Assembly: GCA_009869945.1 (NCBI GenBank)
Contig: WIXG01000155.1
Span: 108,960 to 172,959, forward strand
From: Mesaphorura yosii
Taxonomy: Eukaryota > Arthropoda > Collembola > Poduromorpha > Tullbergiidae
Direction: 5' to 3'
Length of the DNA: 64,000 nt
Both the position numbers and the translations under genes were made by a program. Of the stretch, positions 1 to 10,549 are shown piece after piece. The notes under the pieces are model-generated. The model was not told the origin of the DNA. It ran no database searches and was given only the letters and a program-made list of their open reading frames with translations. Position 1 is the stretch's first letter, and every line of letters begins with the position of its first letter.

Positions 1-1153
1 ATCGCGAGCGTGTTGGCCGCAATTTCCTTGCAGTCATCACAGTTCGTGGCGTTTCGCAGCTTCCAGCTCGTAGCGCCAAGCCAGGCCATCGCGAGCGTGT
101 AGTAATTCGTATACGTCGCGAATTTGGCAATGTGGAACGTCTGCTTGGCCGTCAGCCCCACACCTGTGTCAACCCCGCCGATTATGCCGGACGTAAACTC
201 CTTGATGTCCATATCGTAAATGTAGTGCACGCGGAGCACGCCGGCCATCGCCTGCTCGTGCTCGTACACGCCCGGCCACTTGTGACGACCCTCCAGCTTG
301 GTGAGTTTCCCCGTGAATTCTGGAAGTATGTAATAAACTCAATGGCCTTGTTCAAGATCTTTCTGCATTCATCGCCCTGTCCACAGTCCAGAATCCTCAC
401 CTCGTTCGTGACCACGCTCAAATTCCCTCTCCAGCGCCTTCATCTCATTCGAGAATCGCCTCACGACTCGGTACGCCAAGAGCGGATGCGAAGCAACGGC
501 GCTCGCCTTGCTCTGAGGATTCTCTGGCGTGTTCCTAATGTGGGCGGTGCCCCGCATGGAAGAGTCTTCGTAATCCTTCAGGTAACTGCAATTAAAGTCC
601 AGACTTTAATGTAAGAATTGGTAAAAAAAAATCTAGGCAATAATTGAATTTGCAATTAATTGCAATGGGTAATTTGAATTTATACGTACTTTTTGATGAT
701 TTTGAGCCTTTTCTCCAGTGCCTGAGCATACTCCGTCATGAGCGGGTACAATTTCTCCTCCACGCCAGCCAAATGCTTGAGGTAGACGTAGGAGAGCACG
801 TACGGCGGCGGGCTGTCGTCATCTGGATCGATCGGTTGCTCTCCTTCACCTTCTCCCGGCGGTCCTTCGAATTCACCTTCACCTCGCCGCTGGTTTGGCG
901 GAGGAGGATACCGTACAGGGTAACCCCGTCGCTGCGCCTCATACGGATCCTGATGGCTGCTCGGCCCAGGCCCAACTTCAACTTCAGCTGCCAAAGGAAT
1001 GTTTGGATGCGAAAGCCCTTCGGGCACTTGTGGGAGGCCGTCGAAGCTGTGAAGCCCGTGCCCGGAGCCGGGTGAAGGAAGTTCCTGCCCGTTTGAGATT
1101 AGTACAGTCACTAAAATGAGGTTTATGAGGAAGGACAGCTGAAGGAATTCCAT
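1..1153 (-). CDS. Prolyl 4-hydroxylase subunit alpha, 5' part (runs off the left edge)
   Basis: This encodes the N-terminal part of a collagen prolyl 4-hydroxylase alpha subunit, an ER enzyme that hydroxylates proline in procollagen-type substrates. Exons are 1153-690, 585-401 and 319 to the edge, with introns of 104 and 81 bp and matching phases; about 322 residues are visible. The ATG at 1153 has A at -3 and G at +4 and begins a clear signal peptide (MEFLQLSFLINLILVTVLIS). A Pro/Gly/Glu-rich stretch of roughly 100 residues follows. The family's N-terminal coiled region then starts (YLKHLAGVEEKLYPL) and continues into HPLLAYRVVRRFSNEM, matching the usual HP-N-AF-L-KRL stretch. Exon 3 holds the start of the peptide-substrate-binding TPR region (LTAKQTFHIAKFATYTNYYT). 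The catalytic iron and 2-oxoglutarate domain would lie outside the window. A non-ATG extension upstream of 1153 was rejected. Family assignment is firm; the paralog is unknown. Confidence 0.88.
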
Positions 1154-4100
1154 TCTGCTTGACTTTGACAGAAGATTCGCTGCGCTGCGCTGCAGTTGCA
1201 ACCGTACAAAGAAACGGTGAAGATTGCGTATTCACAAGTGAAATCGGTCAACAACAAAAACGATCACATCACGTCACAGCGAAGGCATTGACCATGTGAG
1301 TCTTGAGTCGTGAGCTTGCGCTATGCTTATGCGTTATGAATCTTGTGGGGAAGTCAAGTCAGTGCATTTCACATTTGAAGATGACCAAACACCAACACCT
1401 GCACTTAAGCGAAAAACTGAAGTGAAATCGAATCAAAATCTGTGTTCGCGTTCCGTGTTAAAATTGTGCAGTGATTCACTTTCTTTGATTTGCCCTCTCA
1501 ACACTTAACACGAGGCAATCACTGAACTGAGCACAAGCACAGTACAATAATAATTGGGTTAATGCCAAACGTGTGTCGGCTTTAATTAACCATCAAGGGA
1601 ATCGGCTGATTACTAAATTCACGTAATTCGCGTTAACGTGTAAACATGCGCTCCGCCTTCGCTAAGACCGGAGCCGGATCCTTTACAATCTGCACTGCGC
1701 TTCTGTGACCACAAAAGCGGTAATCAGTTGACGTCGACACCTGTGCAAATTAGCAATTGGCAAATAACAAATACGCAAACGCGTGAATGAGACAAGAAAC
1801 TGCACTGCACTAATTTTGACACTGCATCAGTCATACCCAGACTCTAAAAATGCACTGCGACTGAGAATGTGTTACTTTACTGCAATTTCTTGCCAAGATC
1901 TTGATTACAATGATTACGGCACAGTACAGCAAGGCACGGCACAGCAAATGTTAATGCACGCTTGAAGTAATGCTCGTTTTCTTAATGTAATGCTGTTAAG
2001 GTGTATAACCTCAAGGCATCGAAAACAAATCTCCGTCTCCTACTCTGGTTTTGGCTCTGGCTGGCAAGATTTGAGCAAAAACTCTCGTTTTTCACTTTGA
2101 CGCTGAATTGGCTGAATATGCTTCAATTTCTACCTTTTATGACTGCTCACTGCGTACTGCTCGCTGCTGTCATTGCAACAGTGTTTTGATTCGTATTCGT
2201 TAATTCGTACTGTGGAGTCCGTCGGTCGATCATTCACGATACCAGTTGCCAGTTGCAAAACCTGTTTTAAACTGAGGCCCAAGCCAGCATGCAGGCATGC
2301 AGGCAGGCGTAATAATGCAATGTACGCGTCCAAGGCCACGCCACCAAATCACCAAAATCAAAATTAAACACACGACCACGAACGAGTAGCAATGGCGAAT
2401 CAAACTCAAAGCTCAAAAGCGGGCCTTGAGTGCTATTTATCAATGCAATACCAAAGTCACCTCCACCGTCTTTGCAATATTGCAATGAATGAAGTTTAAG
2501 CGTGATGCATAAAATTCTTACTAAACTGCAATACGAATTGTGAATTGCGTCTTAGCACTTAACACCTTCGTGACTACTGACGACTTGCTGGTAAAGACGC
2601 GAAGAAGACGTGACATTGAACACATCGCTCGTCGCTCTCGTGAAATTGGATCATGGATGGACTAGCAAATGTGAACCAGGGCAGAACACAACGGAACACG
2701 TAATCGGAATGTAACACCAGAACAATGACAAGGGGACCTTTTCACACGCAAAAAATGCGTCTTGCGTCTTGAAGATTTTCCATGTTCGCTTCGGTCGCGC
2801 ATTGTTTCGAGATTGGAAGATGACTTGACGTTTGCTTTTGTCGATTCCACCACCACACTGTGAAGAGTGAAGATGTGGTTCATTGATTACCGTACCGAAG
2901 GGTAGCGCGGGCAAAAGGTGTGACCGTGTGATTGTGGTTGCTGTGCACAAAAAGTGACGTAAATAGATTCAAGGCTCTTGAAACCGTATCAGAAGCCACT
3001 GCGAATTGACTGCTGATTTTTTTGCGAGACGCATATCGAACGATTCTCATTAAGACAGTGGCAAAGGCAATAAAGAGAGCAGCCGGTGATTAATTTCAAT
3101 TGTTGTCCATATTTGACATGAGATGCAAGACTCACCTGCACTATTTTCTTGGAACCTGCGCTCTAAAAATGGAAATTCGGCTTCACACGAGAGAACGATG
3201 ACAAAAACACTGTTGCGCTGCAAACTAATGCAAGCCGTTAAAGTTAAAGACCGATCTTCATCTTCAGTGGCGATTTTTAATTGTAGGGCGATTAAAACAT
3301 ATTTTGACCTGTGTCGTCTCGTCATTCGCCGCACCGTGACGCGTAAATCCTGAACTCGGAATTCGCACTGCTCATCTTCTCTTTTGTCACCTTCATTTCA
3401 AACAGAATATTTGCTTTGAATTCTTCAAATCAAACAAGATGGACTTGTGCGAAAAAATATTAAATTACGTAATTTGGCGTGAAGCGGCAGCGGCGGAACA
3501 AACAACTGGTCAAATAACAATCAAATTCTTTTTTGCTGCTATGCTTTGATCACTGGGCTGTGAAAATGATAATGACTTCATAATTCTTCCGCACTGTAAA
3601 CAAGACAAGGCAGGCAATTGGGGAAATTAAAATTAGGCAGGTCTGCTTACTGCTGCTGGTTTGTTCCGGTACGTTTCCCTCCAGTCATAATTCATAATTT
3701 CATAACTCTTACTTTCATTGCACATGCTTTGCAAACTTGCCACTTGCCACTTGCTTTGCGAATGGCGAATTGAGATTCGCGATTTTGCGTTTGCCATTTT
3801 GCGAACCATAAATTCATTCATCATACTTACAGGCTTGCTTGCTGTTTAGATTGGCTGTTCCAACAGGCTATACTCTAGACTCTTCGAAGCATGACTACTG
3901 TATTCTTGTAGGATATGCCGAACCAAATCAAACCACGTACAGTTACATGCCGTAGCAGTGATTAAGAACTCATTAAGATTACCAAAATACGAGCCGAACC
4001 TGCCACTGAAACTGCAGCTCGGTTTTTCTGTAGAGAATTTAAATTTTGCAGACGCACGTTGTCTGAATTGTCATTAACCTGATTTACTAATGAAACAAGC

Positions 4101-4522
4101 TTGAATGAATGAAATACATGCCGAATTTAAGTCGAATGTACAAAGATCGCCAACAATTTTCGCGTCTTGCATTACTCGTCGTCGCCATTTCCATGCGTTT
4201 CTAATTTCTACGGCCTTTTCCGGTGCGGCAGTTTCTTCGCATTTGAGTCTGGTTGCAAATAAAACGAAATGGCTTTCAAGGTTTTCGGCCTTCGTAGTTT
4301 CGTTATTTCGGCTCGCGAAGCAAAAAGCCGTAAACTGGGAATCTTTTTCGCCAACATTCACCATAACTTTATAAGTTTCCGTCAGTTCCTCAAACTCTTT
4401 TGGTGCTGACGACTGAATTTGTAATCCAATCACCATTCGTCGGTGATCTGATAAGCCAACTCAGTAGTAACTCAGCAGCAACTTCGGCCGCAGTAAACAG
4501 CGATACGCAAAGCAGTGTCAAG
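1154..4522. other. Gene-free spacer between P4HA and RSPH1
   Basis: This stretch lies between the divergent starts of P4HA (minus) and RSPH1 (plus), so it should contain both promoters and 5' UTRs. Open frames here are short, overlap on both strands and resemble no family I recognise. The base composition is AT-rich with scattered short repeated words. I found no convincing RNA gene or transposon. Confidence 0.6.
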
Positions 4523-6681
4523 ATGAGTGATGTTTCTAAGACTGACGACGAGGACTTTGATGGAGAAGCCGGAGAGGCCGGTGAAGCTGGAACAGCAGCT
4601 GCGCGGAATCCAGTTGGGGTAAGAGCTGCAACTAAAGGGATAGAACTGGGTACCAGTAACTTGACTTGACCCGCGTGCATTAATTTGGACTGTGCCTTTG
4701 ATCTTGGCAGTTGTACGACGGCCAGCGCAACAATAAGAATGAACGGTTAGTGGAGTTCCGATTCGACGCTGCAGTTATCAATAAGTGCCAATTAATTGGT
4801 AGTTTGTGTCGCTAATTTAGGCATGGACGTGGCCGAGCTGAACTTCCGAATGGAGATTTGTATTTGGGATGCTACTACCGTGGACAGCGTCATGGACTCG
4901 GCATTTACCGATACAAGTATGGAAATGGAGCTCGTTATGGTGGAGATTGGACATTTGGAGAGAAGAAGGGCTGGGGCTCAATGTACTACCCCGATGGAGC
5001 TCAGTACACTGGGAACTGGGACCGGAACCTGCGCCACGGCTGGGGTGTTTACGTTTATCCGAACGGAGATGAATACGAAGGATGGTGGTATTACGGCCGT
5101 CGAAATGGACGAGGAATCTATCGCACCAAAGCCAATGGCGAAAAGTTTGTGGGTGAATGGCGACTTGGGAAACGACACGGACCCGGAATGCTTATGCGAA
5201 AGGATCACCGATTTATTGGGCACTGGTTTAATGACGTGGTAAGTGTATGTTCTTTTAATTAGCACCGTGCTCTTTCGTTGTCTTACATTTGTGAATTTTA
5301 GCCGCGAGGACCTGGCGTGTACGTGTTCCCTGAACTTCAGTGCGAACAGCATGGTCGGTACACTCACATGAAAGTCGCGCCTGGTGGCGAAGATAAGTGG
5401 CGGCTGGCTGGTTACCAAGTACGCTCGATTCGTTCAACTCCACCATTCCCACTGGATGATCCGCATGCCATTGAGACTCAACACAAAAATGTAATTGAGG
5501 TACGAAACCACTGATGACATTGAACGAGTGATGAATGCATAGGCTTTCATATCGCTAATTGGACACACGGTTTTCCAATTGCAGATGCAAGGTGAAGTCG
5601 ACGGTGAGGGAAGACTGGAGGATTTGAAGCCAAGAACACTGTCACCGCCTATCTCAATTGAGACCCGCGTCTTCAATTACATGATGAACATTCTCGAACA
5701 GGACGCAGTTGCTGACGACGCCAAAATCTCCGTTGTCCCAATGTGGCGTGCTATTCAGATTACTGGGTTGATAACACCAATCCCTGACGACTCAGTTCCA
5801 CCACCGCCGCTGCCGCCGACCCCTCGACCTCCGACGGAGCCTGAGCCAGAGGAAAAAGTTGGTCAATATTCCCCTCTGAACCACTGTCTATAGGATTTTA
5901 TCATTATGTTGACATTTGTTCCCACAGGAAGAGGAAGAAGAGCTTGAAGGCGAAGGAGAGGGGAAAGGAGAAGGCTACGTCGATCCAATTCTGGAGGCGA
6001 GGCGTCTCGCCCAAACTCACGCTCTCCAAGAAACTTACTACGACCAAGGTGTTTGCCAACCAGACATGCTTCCAGTCAACCAACCGCCTGATGTTGCGCC
6101 GTACGCAAATATCTCCTCCATGAGCGTGAGGAACATGAATGAAATGAGAGAGAACGTTGAAGCGACGGGTGGACAACTCGAGCCCATCGACATTGAGGCG
6201 GCGATGCGAGAAAATCAGTAGGCCACTTATTTCATTGCATTGCTAGTAGTAATTATTATTGCATAAAGCTGCAGAAATTGAATCTTGTCCCGGTCTTCAC
6301 AGAGCGCTGATGAATAGTCATGGTCTGGACGTTGAAGACCGATGGAGAAATTGCTTGGGCGATGACGACCCAAATTGCCAGTTCCCCGAAGCTCCCGTCA
6401 CACCGGGCGAACTAATCGAGCTGAAGGAACCCCAACACGAAGACCGAGCGACTGAACAACATCGCGGGTCACAGAGCCAAAGCCAAGGTCAAAGTCGTGC
6501 TGCGCCAGGAACTGGAACATCGGAGCTTCCTGAGACTTCTGCCATTGACGAAGAGGAATTAAACCTTGTAAGAGCTCCGTCCACCGTTCTTAATGGAAAA
6601 GTGACGCGGCTTTCTGTCTTTCAGATGTCCGAAAATGGCGACGAAGGAGACGAAGAAGCGTACACTACTGACGACTGTTAA
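4523..6681 (+). CDS. RSPH1: Radial spoke head 1 homolog (MORN-repeat axonemal protein)
   Basis: RSPH1 is part of the radial spoke head of motile cilia and flagella. Eight coding exons are placed: 4523-4618, 4711-4745, 4821-5238, 5302-5499, 5585-5857, 5928-6217, 6303-6567 and 6625-6681, with phases agreeing at every junction (543 residues). The acidic start (MSDVSKTDDEDFD) resembles vertebrate RSPH1. It is followed by tandem MORN repeats in exon 3 (HGRGRAELPNGD, YRGQRHGLGIYRYKYGNGAR, LRHGWGVYVYPNGDEYEG, GKRHGPGMLM). The family-specific block after the repeats is also present (GPGVYVFPELQCEQHGRY and, later, VVPMWRAIQITGL). The C-terminal half is long and rich in Glu and Pro, making the protein clearly longer than the roughly 310-residue human one. 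The 5857 donor (GTTGGT) is weak, so that junction is the least certain. The last intron (57 bp) is in frame and stop-free. Confidence 0.92.
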
Positions 6682-6769
6682 ATCACCGCAATTTATTGTC
6701 TTCCACAAATAATTAACGTGTGAAAATTCGCTAATTTCGCAAAGCCTTTGTTATATTAACTCGTGCAAA

Positions 6770-6775
6770 AATAAA
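6770..6775 (+). promoter_or_regulatory. Candidate poly(A) signal of RSPH1
   Basis: A canonical AATAAA lies 89 bp after the RSPH1 stop and before the next gene on the same strand. Confidence 0.55.
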
Positions 6776-7011
6776 AGCAAGGCCATTGAATACTTGACGA
6801 GGCTCTTGATTAATTGTGCATTCGCTCTTTGCTGTTGCAAATACAAAACAGGTTTTACTTTAAGTTGTTGTCCCAAATGTGAATGCGACAATTTATTGTG
6901 GTCAGATGACGTAAATTCCAAGAAATTAGCGTTGGGACAGGACAGTCTTGCATTTTTCCGCTGGCCGAGCTCAGAATATTCAGAAGGTTCTGTTCTATCC
7001 GAGACATAGCC

Positions 7012-8311
7012 ATGTTAAAAATTGTGATTCTCTTCTCGTTCGCATTGACTGCCGCCGCCGAGAGAATCAGCGTTACAAGTAAGAATCGGACAACAGGCTG
7101 CAATGAAGTAACTGATTGCATGCTAATTAATAATAAATTTATTGCAGAATGCAAGGAATACAATAATCTCTATCGCGAAGTGTATCCCGACCCAATCTTT
7201 AAGGATGTGTGTGAATATGGCCGGCTGGAGTGCCCCACCTTCAGCAGCAACCCGACCGTCGTCGGTGGCCGTGACGCGGAGGCGTTTGAGTATCCATCAA
7301 TGGTATCAATATTCTTGCTAGACTGGGCCGGCCCGGCCCGGCTCTTGTCGAATTTTTCTTCGACTGACTTCATTCCTTCCAGGTATCGTTGATGTACCCC
7401 ACCTCGAACGGATCTCTCACCTCCAAATGCGGCGGTGTTCTGATCAGTGAACAATTTGTTCTATCAGCTGCTCACTGCTTCAAAACTCAGCGGCCGGAAA
7501 AGATTACACTTGGAGAACTCACGCTTGCTGCAAGCAGGTTCAATACGAAACGACTCGACGTTGATATCGCTGAAATTATCCAACACGACCAGTACATGCC
7601 AGGCGGTGGGCAGTACGACATTGCCTTGCTGAAGTTGGCACGGCCGCTCGTCCTGAAATACGGAGTCAAGCAGCCGATTCGGCCAGCGTGCCTCATGCAG
7701 CAAGAACTGCCAGCGATCGTGAACGTCAGTGCGACGGGGTACGGAAGGATTGAAGCGTTTGGAGGTTTGGATTGATTGCACGTTTCCTCAGTTAAATGGC
7801 CCGGCGGCCAAGGAAGAAGATTCTATCTAGCAGGACTTTTATCCTTGCAGCCGTCGCCACATCCCTCCAAACGGTAGACTTGCCCCACTTCGACCGACGA
7901 GAATGCAGTGACTTTTATCGCGATGCGTTGGATTTTGAGCAGCGATTTCCAGGAGTCCCTGAAGCTGAGAGAGACACTGCTTGGGTGCTGCCGTCGAGTG
8001 TGCTCTGCGCTGGAGGAATCGAAGATAAAGACACATGCCAGGTAAGTCGTAATTCGTTCAACAAACTTTCTTTGACCGTGTCGATGTCGTGTAATTATCA
8101 TCTTTCATGGAATGCTGGAAATGCTGCTTTTCAGGGAGATTCTGGCGGTCCTCTCTTCTACTCGTCTAACAAGAACTTTCCGTGCTACCGCTACGTCGTT
8201 GGGGTCACGTCGTTCGGGTCGAGTTATTGCGGATCAAAAACCCCGGGCGTGTATACAAAAGTTTCGGCATACGTGGACTGGATCGAAAAGCACGTTTGGT
8301 TCGGCCAGTAA
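7012..8311 (+). CDS. Secreted trypsin-like serine protease (S1A)
   Basis: This is a chymotrypsin-fold serine endopeptidase, probably secreted. Five exons (7012-7078, 7148-7302, 7383-7764, 7851-8041, 8135-8311) have consistent phases and encode 323 residues. A signal peptide (MLKIVILFSFALTAAAERIS) is followed by a short Cys-containing propeptide (CKEYNNLYREVYP, then CEYGRLECP). The catalytic domain begins at VVGGRDAEAFEYPSM. His lies in LSAAHCF, Asp in YDIALLKL and Ser in GDSGGP. The residue six before the serine is Asp (DTCQGDSGGP), predicting cleavage after Lys or Arg. The propeptide spacing is reminiscent of insect Snake-like proteases, but a full clip domain is not seen. The residue before VVGG is Thr rather than Arg or Lys. 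Intron 1 (69 bp) is in frame and stop-free, so its splicing rests on the GTAAGA...TTATTGCAG signals. Confidence 0.92.
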
Positions 8312-8316
8312 ATAAA
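8311..8316 (+). promoter_or_regulatory. Candidate poly(A) signal overlapping the protease stop codon
   Basis: The stop codon TAA is followed directly by ATAAA, so an AATAAA begins at the last base of the stop. If used, the 3' UTR would be only a few tens of bases long. Confidence 0.5.
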
Positions 8317-8350
8317 GAACGACTCAAAATTTTCGACAAAAGAGTCCATT

Positions 8351-8356
8351 TTTATT
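8351..8356 (-). promoter_or_regulatory. Candidate poly(A) signal of the SDR gene
   Basis: A minus-strand AATAAA (TTTATT on the plus strand) lies about 245 bp beyond the SDR stop region. It is only about 40 bp from the protease stop codon on the opposite strand. Confidence 0.45.
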
Positions 8357-8599
8357 CTCCAGTTCAAGTTTCATTATACTGCACATTGAGTAAGAATTTG
8401 AGACAACCCGATATGGTTAATTAAGTAGAGTGTTGCTTAATATCTGCTGCCGACTGCAGAAGTAGAGTGCTTTAAGATTTGAGAAATAAGAATAGATTAA
8501 ATTGGTTTATGTTTAAAGAACCTTATGACAGCATGTGTGTGTGTTTGTGATTTACTTCATAACTTCGTTGCTGAAATCGTTATCGTAGCTGCTTCAAAT

Positions 8600-9888
8600 T
8601 TACTTGAGATGGTACTCCTCCGGCTTCAAGTTAACAAACTCGGCACTCTTCTTCCAAACCCGTTTCGCCAAGTCCATATCCTCGGCCAGGCGAGAGGTCT
8701 TTGTCTTTTTGCAGTCTGTCCAATAAAATCCACTTTGACCGTCAACTTCCTCTGAGACGCACAGATGAACACTCGGTTGGGCTCCCTCCCAAGGAGTCTA
8801 GATTATGATAGGATAGCGCTTATATTTACATCACACTGATTCTTGAATTATTTCGACCTTATTACCTTGAAGAAAAATTGAGACACCATGATCATGTACT
8901 TGAAGGTACTCCTTGCATGTCGGAAGATTGCAGTTTTTACGCCGCCGGGGTTCACAGCATTCGCAAGAATTCCATTCAAGCCAGCTTCCTTCAAGCGTCG
9001 TGCCAACTCACGAATGAAAAGGATATTACAAAGTTTGGCTCGAGAATACAGAAGTTTCGGTTCCCATTTTTTCTCCGAGTTGAGATTATCAACGTCCAGG
9101 TCTTTTGTCCAGTTATGTGCCAGTGAAGACACGGAGATAATGCGACCGGTACCAGTTTTCTTCATTAGTCCTGTAACATGAATTCTATGTCAGCTAAACA
9201 TTGCACATTACGCATGACGAAAATACAGGAGACAGGAGTAAGAACGGAAATACTAACCAAGAAGTATGTTAGTTAACAAGAAAGGTCCAAAATGATTGGT
9301 AGCAAACTGCATCTCAAGCCCATCCTCAGTCATTGTCTTCCTTAGTCCAGCAATCCCGGCATTATTCACGAGAATGTCGAGTCTTGTTTCTTCGGTCAGT
9401 ACTTCATTGGCAAACTGGCGAACTGATGACATCGAACTGAGATCCAAGGCCTTGGGAATCACCTTCTTGCTTCCAGTTTCGCTGCTAATTTGATCTGCGA
9501 GCGGGATAATCAATTACCATCGTTTGTTTCATTAGTTATAGATACTCAGACTTTCTTTCAGGGGAGACTTGACTTACAGCATGCGTCTTGAGCTTTGGTA
9601 ATATCACGACAAGCGATGATTACTTTGGCTCCTCGGCGAACCAATTCCTTCGCAGTCTCATAGCCAATACCTAAAAATAACCGGTTAACAGCAATTGGAT
9701 GAAGGCAATGAAAAGGCTACCGAATAAGATTACTTACCACTGTTGGCTCCTGTCACAATTGCCACTTGTCCATCGATCCTTTTCTTACTCTTACAAATTC
9801 CAGTCGTCAGTTTAAAATAGAGCTTGACACCGATTATGACGGCAATCACGATAATCACGGCAAGGGCCAACAATTGGAGGACACCCAT
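8600..9888 (-). CDS. Retinol dehydrogenase 11-14-like SDR with an apparent frameshift in the last exon
   Basis: This is a membrane-anchored short-chain dehydrogenase/reductase of the RDH11-14 type, which use NADP(H) with retinoid or other lipid aldehyde/alcohol substrates. Exons are 9888-9738, 9670-9578, 9494-9258, 9170-8866 and 8798-8600; the first four join in phase. An N-terminal hydrophobic anchor (LLALAVIIVIAVIIGVKLYF) precedes the nucleotide-binding TGANSGIG motif, which is split across the first junction. VNNAGIAG, the catalytic Ser in RIISVSSLAH and Tyr/Lys in YSRAK follow. The last exon starts with the family signature TPWEGAQPS. The continuing homology (CGVSEEVDGQSGFYWTDCKK) is in a frame shifted by one base, so the literal frame stops at 8744-8742 after about 280 residues. 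Discounting one base near 8771 gives about 327 residues, the usual family length. Either the gene is damaged or the assembly has a one-base error. Confidence 0.88.
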
Positions 9889-10549
9889 TTTGCAGTGCAA
9901 TGGTAACTCGAACTTGTCCTGGCTTGGCTAGTTGCTCACTGAATACTGAATTCTGAAACTGAAACACAAAACACTGAATTACAATACGATTCCTGTTTAG
10001 GAGCCAAATTACAAGTCCAATCAAAATCAAAGGCCATACATACCCACTTCACTTCAAATCACGATGCTAAAAATGTCAACCCGCACAACGCAGCGTGGTG
10101 CTAACCACGATCACAGTTAACTAGTCTTTAACTCAACTGTCGCTTGGCACTTGGATCTTTGAACTTTAATCATGAACCATCGAGCGAGGAAAGACGCGAC
10201 GTTCGACGAGCAATCGACGAGCAATCAACGAGCAAATAACATAGACTGCGAATTTAATATGAGGTCTGAGTCTGAAATGGTAACCCACTTTCAGTCGAAC
10301 TGTCATGAGCAGCCAGCCAAATGCAAGTAAACGCAAACGCAAATCGCAAAGGAAATGATGAACTGAAATGATAACCGGTTCTGCTCTTTCTCCTCATCGC
10401 TTCGCTTCGGTATGGTTCTCATCATTCGCACGTGATGCCACCAAAGGTTCTTCAGCGGAAAGATGAAAAACACAAAGCAGAGTTTTTAGCCTTGGACGAT
10501 AATTTTAATTTTAAGTTAGGACAAAATTCTCTCTCAGTGACCCTGCACA
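9889..10549. promoter_or_regulatory. Divergent promoter region between the SDR and NAA60
   Basis: This 661-bp spacer separates the start codons of two divergently transcribed genes, so it must contain both promoters or 5' UTRs. It has no coding signal. Its one visible structure is a tandem 11-mer at 10204-10236. I cannot place a TATA box or initiator with confidence. Confidence 0.5.
10204..10236. repeat. Tandem 11-mer, three copies
   Basis: Two perfect copies of CGACGAGCAAT (10204-10214 and 10215-10225) are followed by a degenerate third copy (10226-10236). The array sits in the spacer between two divergent start codons. Confidence 0.8.

Noticed and set aside
1154-1201. Upstream extension of P4HA (QLQRSAANLLSKSSR)
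   Set aside because: Begins at a non-ATG codon and would bury the signal peptide; the ATG at 1153 has the better context.
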